Assembly: GCA_041581335.1 (NCBI GenBank)
Contig: JBFIDG010000024.1
Location: 1 to 19,141 of the forward strand
Origin: JBFGSX01 sp041581335
GTDB lineage: Archaea > Thermoplasmatota > E2 > JACPAO01 > JAHFTW01
Direction: 5' to 3'
DNA length: 19,141 nucleotides
Position 1 is the first letter of the stretch. The number at the start of each line of letters is the position of its first letter. The translations under genes and the position numbers were made by a program. Of this stretch, positions 8,526 through 14,773 are shown in pieces. The notes below the pieces were generated by a model. That model was not told the origin of the DNA. It saw only the letters and a program-made list of their open reading frames with translations, and made no database searches.

Positions 8526-10325
8526 ATGGGCGCTTGGGAGATCGGGGTGGTGCTGGCACTCGTCGTGCTGGTCCTGTTCCTGTTCCTGCGGGAAGTACTG
8601 CCTGTGCCACTCACGGCGATGCTGGCGGCAGCGCTGCTGATGATCATCCCTCGCAGCGACTTCTCGGGCGGCATCTTGACCCCGGAGCAAGGCCTGTCAG
8701 GCTTCTCGAGCCCGGCGACCATCGCCGTCATGGCGATGTTCGTGCTGAGCGCGGGGGTCGAGCGCTCCGGCGTCGTCGAGACCCTGACGAAGTGGTTGAC
8801 CAAGTTCGCCGGCAACAGCCCGCGGCGCCAGGTCCTCGGCCTCGGCGCCGTCGCCGGCCCGATCTCGGGTTTCGTCAACAACACCCCCGTGGTCGCCCTG
8901 CTGATCCCGGTGGCCAGCCGCATGGCCCGCGACTCCGGCCACAGCCCGTCCAAGGTGCTGATGCCCCTGTCCATCTTCGCCATGCTGGGCGGCACACTGA
9001 CCATCATCGGCACCAGCACCAACCTGCTCGGCAACGCGCTCCTGCCAGATTACGACCTGGAGCCCTTCGGGTTCTTCTCGTTCACCTTGGTCGGCGTCGT
9101 CGGCCTGGGGGTCGCCGCCCTGTACTTCTCTACCATCGGCCTGCGTCTCTTGCCTGACCGGGGGCAGGGCGACATGGTGGACCGCTTCGACCTGAAGGGG
9201 TTCATCGCGGAGTTCGAGGTCCCAGGCGATGCCCCGGCCGTGGGCCAGAGCCTCAACGACCTCAACATGGTGCGCGCCGGCGGCATGCAGGTGCTGCGCG
9301 TCATCCGTGGCGAGCGGACCATCGCCGCCCCCCGGCGCGATTTCATCGTCCAACACAACGACCTCATGGTCGTCCAAGGCAGCCGGGAACGGCTCGAGGA
9401 ACTGCCCGAAGCGACCGGCCTGCGCAGTCTGGCCGAACTGAAGCACGGCATCGAAAGCAAGGACGACGACAGCTCCACCGCGGAGCTCGTGATTCCGCCC
9501 GGCAGTCGGCTCGAAGGCAAGACGCTGGCCCAGATCTCCTTCCGGGAGCGCTACGACGCCATCGTCTTGGCCATCCGACACCGTGACCGCGTCGCCATCG
9601 GGCCGCTTTCAAAGACCCGCTTGGCAGCTGGTGACGTCCTCTTGGTCCAAGCAGAGAGCAGCGCGCTTGATCGCCTCGAGGAGAGCGCGATGTTCTTCAT
9701 GAGCCGGGAGCGCAAGATCCCGAGCTTCAGGCACAGCAAGATGCCGTACGCCCTGGGCATCTTGGCGCTCGTCGTCGTGGTCAGCGCGCTTGGGCTCGTC
9801 CCCATCGTCGTTGCAGCGCTTGGCGGCGCGGTGGCGATGGTCCTGACGGGGTGCTTGAAGCTGGAGGAGTTCCTCGAATCCATCCGGTGGGACATCGTCC
9901 TGCTCCTGGCAGGCATCATTCCGCTCGGCGTCGCATTGGAGTCCTCTGGAGCCGCCGCCCTACTGGCCCAAGGGCTGACCGTCGTCGGCGGCCTCATGCC
10001 ACCCATCGCATTCCTGATCGCCGTGTTCATCGCCACGAGCGTCGTCACGGAGATCGTCAGCAACAACGCCAGCGTCGTCCTGCTCATCCCGGTCGTCGTC
10101 GGTGCCGCCATCGCGTTGTCGCTGGACCCCCGGCCGTTCGCCTTGGCGGTGATGCTGGCGGCGAGCACGAGCATGCTGACGCCCATCGGGTATCAGACCA
10201 ACACCATGGTGTATGCTCCCGGATCTTACCAGTTCCGTGACTTCGCCCGCGTCGGAGGTCCGCTCAACCTCATCCTGGCCGTGGTCATCCCCATCACGAT
10301 CGCGTGGTTGTTCCCGCTTCAGTGA
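8526..10325 (+). CDS. SLC13/DASS-family anion permease with two RCK_C (TrkA-C) domains
   Basis: The 599-aa product has two hydrophobic halves separated by two cytosolic regulatory domains. The first half contains NNTPVV (118-123) and GTSTNLLGN (162-170). RCK_C domains lie at about 228-296 and 318-393, the second ending AGDVLLVQ. The second half contains SNNASVVLL and TPIGYQTNTMVYAPGSYQF near the C-terminus. The paired Asn-rich re-entrant motifs are typical of divalent-anion:Na+ symporters that take up sulfate, dicarboxylates or phosphate; RCK_C domains probably bind a regulatory ligand. The open frame extends 49 codons upstream to 8379, but that stretch is unlike a membrane protein N-terminus and overlaps the dyads. 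The ATG at 8526, at the start of the first membrane segment, is therefore preferred. Confidence 0.92.
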   Translation: MGAWEIGVVLALVVLVLFLFLREVLPVPLTAMLAAALLMIIPRSDFSGGILTPEQGLSGFSSPATIAVMAMFVLSAGVERSGVVETLTKWLTKFAGNSPRRQVLGLGAVAGPISGFVNNTPVVALLIPVASRMARDSGHSPSKVLMPLSIFAMLGGTLTIIGTSTNLLGNALLPDYDLEPFGFFSFTLVGVVGLGVAALYFSTIGLRLLPDRGQGDMVDRFDLKGFIAEFEVPGDAPAVGQSLNDLNMVRAGGMQVLRVIRGERTIAAPRRDFIVQHNDLMVVQGSRERLEELPEATGLRSLAELKHGIESKDDDSSTAELVIPPGSRLEGKTLAQISFRERYDAIVLAIRHRDRVAIGPLSKTRLAAGDVLLVQAESSALDRLEESAMFFMSRERKIPSFRHSKMPYALGILALVVVVSALGLVPIVVAALGGAVAMVLTGCLKLEEFLESIRWDIVLLLAGIIPLGVALESSGAAALLAQGLTVVGGLMPPIAFLIAVFIATSVVTEIVSNNASVVLLIPVVVGAAIALSLDPRPFALAVMLAASTSMLTPIGYQTNTMVYAPGSYQFRDFARVGGPLNLILAVVIPITIAWLFPLQ

Positions 10326-10329
10326 TACG

Positions 10330-10350
10330 CCTCTGCCTGCTTGGCAGAGG
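10330..10350 (+). terminator. Perfect hairpin just after the SLC13 stop codon
   Basis: CCTCTGCC/GGCAGAGG forms a perfect 8-bp stem with a TGCTT loop, starting five bases past the TGA. No T-run follows, so it may protect or process the 3' end rather than terminate on its own. Confidence 0.5.
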
Positions 10351-10492
10351 GTCTGCGTAGGCGCTGCGTCACATGGTACCGCCCCGGATCGGGGATCAAC
10401 TTGGAGGATACCAAGATGCGGCCCGGAGCGGTGAATTCGGACGGCCGCTGGTCTCAGACCGGTCGCGACATGCGGACGTGCAGCCAGGCGGC
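10351..10492. other. Intergenic stretch without a recognisable gene
   Basis: Between the transporter hairpin and the end of the ArsC-like gene I see no convincing coding frame. It contains CCCCGGATCGGGG (10383-10395) and GGTCTCAGACC, both short dyads, and an imperfect pairing of TGGTACC near 10375 with GGATACCA near 10407. None matches a structure I can name. Confidence 0.4.
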
Positions 10493-10837
10493 TCAGTCCA
10501 GCATCGGGTGCAGCGCCTCGGGGCCTGGGCGCCCGACGAGGGCATCGTCGTCGCTCACGAGGATCGGCCGTTCCATGATCTTGGGATGGGCCGCGATGGC
10601 CTTGATGAGTTCCTGCTCGGGAGCATCCTTGTCGAGGGGCTTGGCAGCATCCTCGTTCCAGCGGATCCACTCGCCCGGGGCGCGCCCCAGTTTCTTCCGA
10701 AGCAAGCGCAGCTCATCGACGCTCAAAGGGTGGTCCAAGTACAAACGGACCTGGTGCTCGACGCCCCGCTCTTGGAGCAAGGCCAAGGCGGCGCGGGATT
10801 TGCTGCAACGGGGGTTGTGGAGGAGTAGGAGGGCCAT
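10493..10837 (-). CDS. ArsC/Spx-like thioredoxin-fold protein (arsenate reductase-related)
   Basis: The 114-aa product opens with LLLLHNPRCSKSRAALALL, the N-terminal strand and catalytic loop of the glutaredoxin-coupled ArsC family, with the key Cys at residue 11. RPILVSDDDALVGRPGPEAL near the C-terminus holds the conserved arginine and cis-proline region. True ArsC reduces arsenate to arsenite; many relatives (YffB, Spx) have other or unknown roles. No arsenic transporter or regulator is nearby, so the function remains open. The ATG at 10837 is preferred over the in-frame ATG at 10873, because a TATA-like CCTAAAT (minus strand, 10861-10867) lies 26 bases upstream of it and would fall inside the longer coding sequence. 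Two glutaredoxin genes elsewhere in the window could be partners, but they are not linked. Confidence 0.85.
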   Translation of the reverse strand: MALLLLHNPRCSKSRAALALLQERGVEHQVRLYLDHPLSVDELRLLRKKLGRAPGEWIRWNEDAAKPLDKDAPEQELIKAIAAHPKIMERPILVSDDDALVGRPGPEALHPMLD

Positions 10838-10876
10838 GGCGCCTGGACACGACCAAGTGGATTTAGGCGCCATGGC
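10833..10876. promoter_or_regulatory. Perfect 12-bp inverted repeat bracketing the ArsC-like promoter and start codon
   Basis: GCCATGGCGCCT (10833-10844) and AGGCGCCATGGC (10865-10876) are perfect inverted copies with a 20-bp spacer. Each arm is two overlapping palindromes, GCCATGGC and GGCGCC. The arm centres are 32 bp apart, about three helical turns. One arm covers the ATG of the ArsC-like gene and the other overlaps its TATA-like box, so a pair of operator half-sites or a leader structure is plausible. Confidence 0.55.
10861..10867 (-). promoter_or_regulatory. TATA-like box for the ArsC-like gene
   Basis: The minus strand reads GCGCCTAAATCC, centred 26 bases upstream of the ATG at 10837, consistent with a leaderless or nearly leaderless transcript. 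Confidence 0.45.
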
Positions 10877-10912
10877 TTGGGCGTCGCGGCGAGCGTGCGA
10901 CGCCCGGGGAGC

Positions 10913-10990
10913 TTACCAGCGCAGTTGTTCTTCGCGGTCGGCGATCGCCTGAGCGAGTTGGAAGCGGCGCCAGACAGTTTGCAGGTCCAT
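10913..10990 (-). CDS. Possible 25-aa small open frame
   Basis: ATG to TAA encodes MDLQTVWRRFQLAQAIADRE and then EQLRW, which would form an amphipathic charged helix. It is one of few readable frames in the 270-bp gap between the ArsC-like gene and the next hypothetical gene, on the same strand as both. A short dyad, GACCC/GGGTC (minus strand, 10991-11005), directly precedes the ATG and includes a GAGGGG purine run close to it. I cannot match it to a known peptide, and a chance frame of this length is quite possible. Confidence 0.2.
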   Translation of the reverse strand: MDLQTVWRRFQLAQAIADREEQLRW

Positions 10991-11107
10991 GACCCCTCAT
11001 GGGTCGCCATTCGCTAGACCACCGTTTCGGCAAAAGATGAAATACGGGTCCAAAAGGGCGCGCGGCCAGGCCAGCCGATGAGGGCCGGAGGCCGCGCGGT
11101 CCGGAGC

Positions 11108-11392
11108 CTACTCTTCGGGGTTCTCGCCCAGCAGCCCTTCGAGGCCGCGGGGGACGATGCCCTTCTTCAGGGATTGGCGGACGATCTCCAGGTCGACGCC
11201 CTGCTGGAAGAACCGCTTGGGGCTCTGGTAGTCGAGGGCGCCGCAGCGGCGAAGGTAGCCGTCGAGATGGGCGATGCCCTTCTCTTCGACGTAGCCCGTC
11301 ATTTCACGGAGGGCGACGGTGCCGTCCTTGAAGCGGGTTTCGAGCTCGTCAAGGATGGCAAGAAGCTTGTCAACAAGGACTTGGTCAGGCAT
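11108..11392 (-). CDS. Hypothetical protein, 94 aa
   Basis: I do not recognise this family. The product is mostly helical by eye, charged and without membrane segments: an N-terminal helix VDKLLAILDELETRFKDG, a middle Y-V-E-E-K-G-I-A-H-L-D-G-Y-L-R-R-C-G segment, and DYQSPKRFFQQGVDLEIVRQ towards the C-terminus. It ends in an acidic tail. The frame stays open far upstream, but that part lies antisense to the neighbouring gene. An in-frame ATG at 11431 (reading MNIKM) falls within the AT-rich promoter. I therefore chose ATG 11392, which sits 25-30 bases after the AT-rich box at 11418-11433. It is divergent from the large membrane protein gene. Confidence 0.6.
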   Translation of the reverse strand: MPDQVLVDKLLAILDELETRFKDGTVALREMTGYVEEKGIAHLDGYLRRCGALDYQSPKRFFQQGVDLEIVRQSLKKGIVPRGLEGLLGENPEE

Positions 11393-11417
11393 AGGACAGG
11401 TCCCGCAAGCACGACCC

Positions 11418-11434
11418 ATTTTAATATTCATATG
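11418..11434. promoter_or_regulatory. Divergent AT-rich promoter (TATA) region
   Basis: ATTTTAATATTCATATG is the most AT-rich stretch for several kilobases. On the plus strand, TTTTAATATT predicts a start near 11449 for the membrane-protein gene, giving a leader of about 40 bases. On the minus strand, ATTAAAAT is 25-30 bases upstream of the ATG at 11392. One region therefore seems to serve both directions. Confidence 0.55.
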
Positions 11435-11455
11435 TGGGTGGCCGGTCCATCCGTG

Positions 11456-11479
11456 GGTCTGGTCAGCTTTGGCCAGACC
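11456..11479 (+). promoter_or_regulatory. 5'-leader hairpin ahead of the membrane-protein Shine-Dalgarno sequence
   Basis: GGTCTGGTC (11456-11464) pairs with GGCCAGACC (11471-11479) over 9 bp with one G-U pair and an AGCTTT loop. The archaeal-type Shine-Dalgarno sequence GGTGA (11480-11484) follows at once, five bases before the ATG at 11490, so the stem abuts the ribosome binding site. Confidence 0.5.
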
Positions 11480-11489
11480 GGTGACCACC

Positions 11490-13385
11490 ATGTCCCGACG
11501 TTCTTTGACCCTGTTGCTAGTCCTCCTCCTGGTCCCCGCCGTGACGGCCGGAGACGCCGCCGATCCAGAGTTGGCAGACCCCGCCGGGGATGCCACCGTC
11601 AGCCCCGGACAGTGCAAAGTCGGCACGACCGACGCCGATGCGGCCATCTGCAACAGCGGTGCCGGCCCTGGCGCCGCCACGGCGACCAAGAAGGCCGACA
11701 TCACGGGCGTCTGGGTCTCCGACGTCAACGAAACCCACTACGGCATCTACATTGACACCGATGAGGCGGGCGACGCGGACACCGTCATCACCCTGGGCTT
11801 CACCGTCATGCGCACGGCAGACAGCCTGCCGGGCGGCATGGACAACCAGACGTTCGGGGCCACCATCACGGACACCGCAGTCACCGATGCTCCGGCCAAC
11901 ACGACCGCATCGCGCAACGCGACCGATGCCAGCATCATGGAAGTCGTGTTCACGCGGGCAGACACCGGTGCCGTCGGCGGCGATGCAATCCAGAACGTCA
12001 CGGTCACCGTGGTCGACAAGCAGCTACGTAGCGGCAGCCCAGCTTCGCAGATCTCGCGCACGGACACCACCACCGACTCCACGGAGGGCGACTCCCGCCC
12101 CTACAACCTCACCCGGCCGGCCAAGGCGGGCAACATCGCCATGACGCTCACCGGCGGCAGCCTGACCGAGTCCATCAACGGCACCGACGTCGTGACCTCC
12201 TTCACCGGCGGCGAAGTCGCCCTGAACCAGAGCGTCAACGGCACCGCGATGCTGACCTACACGCTGACCCTGACCAACAACGGCCTCGACCCCGACACCG
12301 CGGTCCTGTCCATCCTGGACGCTTCTGGCCTCGCAGGCCGGAACATCACCGCCACCGTCGACCCGACCTCGGCCACCTTGGCCCCCGGCGAGACCATCCC
12401 GGTCGCCATGAGCATCATGCTCAACAACACGCCGGCCGCAGACCACACGGTGTTCGCCCAGGCGACCACGACCCTCGGCGGCTACGGCTTCGCCAGCACC
12501 ACCATCACCGTCCCACCGCGTCCGGCGCCCCCGCCGGTGGTCGTTCCCCCGACCGAGCCCGAACCCGTCGAAGAGGAGCGCAAGCTCGCCGTCGCCGGCC
12601 TCGGGTTCCTGACGCCCGCCGCTGAAGCCATGGGCCTCGTGGAGCCGTTCGGCGAATACGCCGAGCTGGTCCTGCTGGCCATCATCCTCCTGCTGGTCAT
12701 CCTCGTCCTGTTCCTCATCATCTTCCTGGCCACTCGCGGCTCCATCAAGATCCGCATCGAGCCCCGCAAGATGGACATCGCACCCGGCCAGACCGCCGAA
12801 TTCCGCGTCGAGATCAAGAACCGCAAGGGCAACGAGGTCGACGCGCTGGCTTCCTTCGAAGGCGACCCCGAATGGACCACCAGCCTGTCCTTTGCGGGCC
12901 ATGAGATGACCGCCGCGGGCACCGATGCAGCCATGCACCTGGGCAGCAAGAAGGACGACAGCGGTGTCCGCCACGGCATCCTGAAGGTCACGGCGCCGCA
13001 AGCGGCAGACGACAAGGAAGCCGACCGCGTCACCGTCGCCGTCGCACCCCTGCGTGACGACGGCACCCCCCGCAAGGCCCAGAAGACCCAGATCCGGGTC
13101 CGTGCCCACGCCGATGCCGCTCCGGTCGGCCACGTCCGGCTGGCCGGCGTCGAACACGACCCATCACACCCCGAAGCGGGCCAGGTCGTCGAGACCACCG
13201 CCCGCATCGAGAACGACTCCGATGACGAGGCCCTACGCCTCCGCGTCGTGCTCAATGTGGACGGCGAAGACCTGCAAGAACAGCCCCTGACCCTGCCCCC
13301 GCAGCAGGCCCGTGCAGTCGTGTTCACGTGGCAGGTGCCCTCCGGGACCAGCAAGGTCCGCGTGCGCATCTACGCTGACGAGTGA
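11490..13385 (+). CDS. Signal-peptide-bearing, single-pass surface protein with CARDB/NEW3-like beta domains on both sides of the membrane
   Basis: The 631-aa product starts with a clear signal peptide (MSRRSLTLLLVLLLVPAVTA). The ectodomain, about 21-340, is acidic, Thr- and Asp-rich, and carries eleven N-glycosylation sequons (N80, N119, N137, N143, N169, N206, N230, N246, N250, N285, N312). Its 225-340 part resembles an Ig-like DUF11/CARDB module ending in LAPGETIPVAM. A Pro/Glu-rich hinge (342-362) precedes one strong membrane helix at 391-415. After it come two more beta modules: 416-525, containing IAPGQTAEFRVEIKNRKGNE, and 545-631, containing VVETTARIENDSDDEALRLR. With a signal peptide and one helix, these C-terminal modules should face the cytoplasm, which is unusual. 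The exact function is unknown. GGTGA before the ATG supports the start. Confidence 0.85.
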   Translation: MSRRSLTLLLVLLLVPAVTAGDAADPELADPAGDATVSPGQCKVGTTDADAAICNSGAGPGAATATKKADITGVWVSDVNETHYGIYIDTDEAGDADTVITLGFTVMRTADSLPGGMDNQTFGATITDTAVTDAPANTTASRNATDASIMEVVFTRADTGAVGGDAIQNVTVTVVDKQLRSGSPASQISRTDTTTDSTEGDSRPYNLTRPAKAGNIAMTLTGGSLTESINGTDVVTSFTGGEVALNQSVNGTAMLTYTLTLTNNGLDPDTAVLSILDASGLAGRNITATVDPTSATLAPGETIPVAMSIMLNNTPAADHTVFAQATTTLGGYGFASTTITVPPRPAPPPVVVPPTEPEPVEEERKLAVAGLGFLTPAAEAMGLVEPFGEYAELVLLAIILLLVILVLFLIIFLATRGSIKIRIEPRKMDIAPGQTAEFRVEIKNRKGNEVDALASFEGDPEWTTSLSFAGHEMTAAGTDAAMHLGSKKDDSGVRHGILKVTAPQAADDKEADRVTVAVAPLRDDGTPRKAQKTQIRVRAHADAAPVGHVRLAGVEHDPSHPEAGQVVETTARIENDSDDEALRLRVVLNVDGEDLQEQPLTLPPQQARAVVFTWQVPSGTSKVRVRIYADE

Positions 13386-13410
13386 ACCCTCGTCGTCTGC
13401 AAGGGTTTTT
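13385..13410 (+). terminator. Intrinsic-terminator-like hairpin with T-run
   Basis: AACCCT (13385-13390) pairs with AGGGTT (13402-13407) around an 11-base loop, followed directly by further Ts. It begins at the stop codon of the membrane-protein gene. The same T-run (TTTTTACT) lies about 50 bases before the coiled-coil gene and could double as its TATA element. Confidence 0.6.
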
Positions 13411-13458
13411 ACTGCCGCCTAGCTCGGCCGCGCCATCCCTCAAGGGGAGTTGCGTGCC

Positions 13459-14367
13459 ATGACCGCTGAAGAGACCAAGACCGCAGGCCAGACGACGACC
13501 GAGACCAAGGAGGCCCCCGAGGTCGACGTCCGCAACCTGCAGGACAAGTTCCACCACCTGCTCGATCAGCGCAACCACTACAACGACCTCGCTCGCGAGG
13601 CCCGTGACGCGCGCAACCTCCTGAACGACAGCCGCCGCGAGAAGTCCGAGGCCATCGACGAGCACAAGAAGGCCCGCGATGCCCTCAACGAGCAGATGAA
13701 GGAGCACAAGGACCTGCGCAACGCGTACCAGGACCAGGCCAAGTCCCTCATCAGCGAGAAGAAGGGCAAGCAGGGCGGCATCGAACGCAGCCTGCCGCTG
13801 CAGGTCCGCAAGCTCCGCAACGAGATCCAGGCCCAACTCGAGCGCCAAGAGACCACCGTCATGACCCCGGCCAAGGAGAAGGCCCTGGTCGATGATGTCC
13901 GCGCCAAGCGCCGCGAACTCAAGGAGCTCGAAGGCCAGCTCGAAGCCCAGAAGACCGTCAACGTCGACATCGGCGACACCGACAACGCCATCGACGAGCT
14001 CTTCAAGCGCGCCGACGAGGAACACGCCAAGGTCGTCGAGTTCCAGAAGCAGGCCACCGAGCACCACGACAAGTTCGTCTCCGCCATCAAGGAGATCCGC
14101 ACGATCTCCTCCGAGGCCGACGAGAAGCACAAGGAGTTCATCGCCTACAAGACCAAGGCCGATGAGCACCACGAGAAGGCCATGGAACTGCGCGAGAAGG
14201 TCATGGCCGTCAAGGGCGAGCGCGCCGCGACGTACCGCGCCCAGAAGGAAGAGATCAAGGGCTTCAACAGCCGCGCCACGCAGGCCGTCAACAACCCCGC
14301 CGCCCGCAAGAAGGCCGAGGACGACGCCCTTGCCATGCTCATGAAGGGCGGAAAGATCTCGCTGTAA
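13459..14367 (+). CDS. Archaeal coiled-coil protein (COG1340-like)
   Basis: The 302-aa product is soluble, highly charged and almost entirely helical, with heptad-like patterning from about residue 25 to 280. It is broken near 95-105 by EKKGKQGGIERS and near 170-180 by NVDIGDTDNAIDEL. This layout, including the central K-L-R-N-E-I and A-K-R-R-E-L-K-E-L-E stretches, fits the uncharacterised archaeal coiled-coil family COG1340, which is widespread and has no settled function. The start is ATG 13459, ten bases after AGGGGAG (13442-13448). A TTG three codons earlier would sit on top of that site. It follows the surface protein by 73 bp on the same strand, separated by a terminator-like hairpin, and ends in a very strong terminator. 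Confidence 0.85.
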   Translation: MTAEETKTAGQTTTETKEAPEVDVRNLQDKFHHLLDQRNHYNDLAREARDARNLLNDSRREKSEAIDEHKKARDALNEQMKEHKDLRNAYQDQAKSLISEKKGKQGGIERSLPLQVRKLRNEIQAQLERQETTVMTPAKEKALVDDVRAKRRELKELEGQLEAQKTVNVDIGDTDNAIDELFKRADEEHAKVVEFQKQATEHHDKFVSAIKEIRTISSEADEKHKEFIAYKTKADEHHEKAMELREKVMAVKGERAATYRAQKEEIKGFNSRATQAVNNPAARKKAEDDALAMLMKGGKISL

Positions 14368-14387
14368 GCGAAAGATCTCCGACCGAC

Positions 14388-14426
14388 ATCCGGGGCCCTG
14401 CGGGGCCCCGGATCTTCTTCCTTTGA
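14388..14426 (+). terminator. Strong intrinsic terminator after the coiled-coil gene
   Basis: ATCCGGGGCCC (14388-14398) and GGGCCCCGGAT (14403-14413) form a perfect 11-bp GC-rich stem with a TGCG loop, followed by CTTCTTCCTTT. It starts about 20 bases after the TAA and has the form of a factor-independent terminator. Confidence 0.8.
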
Positions 14427-14613
14427 TGCGCGAGCCACGATGGACCGCGCCAGGGTGCGCTCGGCGGCCCATGAGCTGGCGGCCGACCCCTGGGTTGGCG
14501 CTAGTTGCATCGGCGCCCGCCGCGCCAGCAACAGGAGGTAGCACCCCCGAGAAACCCTCGGAGAAACCGGGGTTGTGCAGGACCCACACCCCCAGAAAAG
14601 CCACCCAGAAGGG
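14427..14613. other. Intergenic stretch with an imperfect hairpin, no gene seen
   Basis: No coding frame with a plausible composition is visible on either strand. At 14541-14578, GCAC pairs with GTGC around an inner perfect stem CCGAG/CTCGG (14547-14551/14557-14561). AGAAAA (14594-14599) can pair with TTTTCT (14614-14619). No hallmark of SRP RNA, RNase P RNA or tRNA was found. Confidence 0.4.
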
Positions 14614-14623
14614 TTTTCTATAC
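14614..14623 (+). promoter_or_regulatory. TATA box for dnaG
   Basis: TTTTCTATAC is the only TATA-like sequence before dnaG. Transcription would begin near 14643, leaving a leader of about 130 bases, long for this genome, where other genes appear leaderless. Confidence 0.5.
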
Positions 14624-14636
14624 CAAGCTGGAGTGG

Positions 14637-14702
14637 CCGGTCAGAGACGGGCAGGTTCACACCCTGACCGGACCCTCACGATCACCGGTCGCTTCGGCGA
14701 CC
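14637..14702 (+). promoter_or_regulatory. Structured leader / dyads upstream of dnaG
   Basis: CCGGTCAG (14637-14644) and CTGACCGG (14664-14671) form a perfect 8-bp inverted repeat that straddles the predicted transcription start. GGTCGC/GCGACC (14687-14692/14697-14702) forms a perfect 6-bp stem with a TTCG tetraloop. Either an operator plus an RNA hairpin, or one folded leader, would fit. Confidence 0.45.
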
Positions 14703-14773
14703 TTCACCCCTCACGCCCGCATCGGGCCTGAGACCGGCTGGATTCTGCGCCGTCTCCCTAAGGACTTGATCCT

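Noticed and set aside
11393..11431. Longer start (MNIKM...) for the 94-aa hypothetical protein
   Set aside because: Those codons fall in the AT-rich divergent promoter, whose composition does not match coding sequence here.
12024..13157. Minus-strand open frame inside the surface-protein gene
   Set aside because: Gly/Asp/Val-rich complement frame with no signal or domain, while the plus strand has a signal peptide, a membrane helix and CARDB-like motifs.
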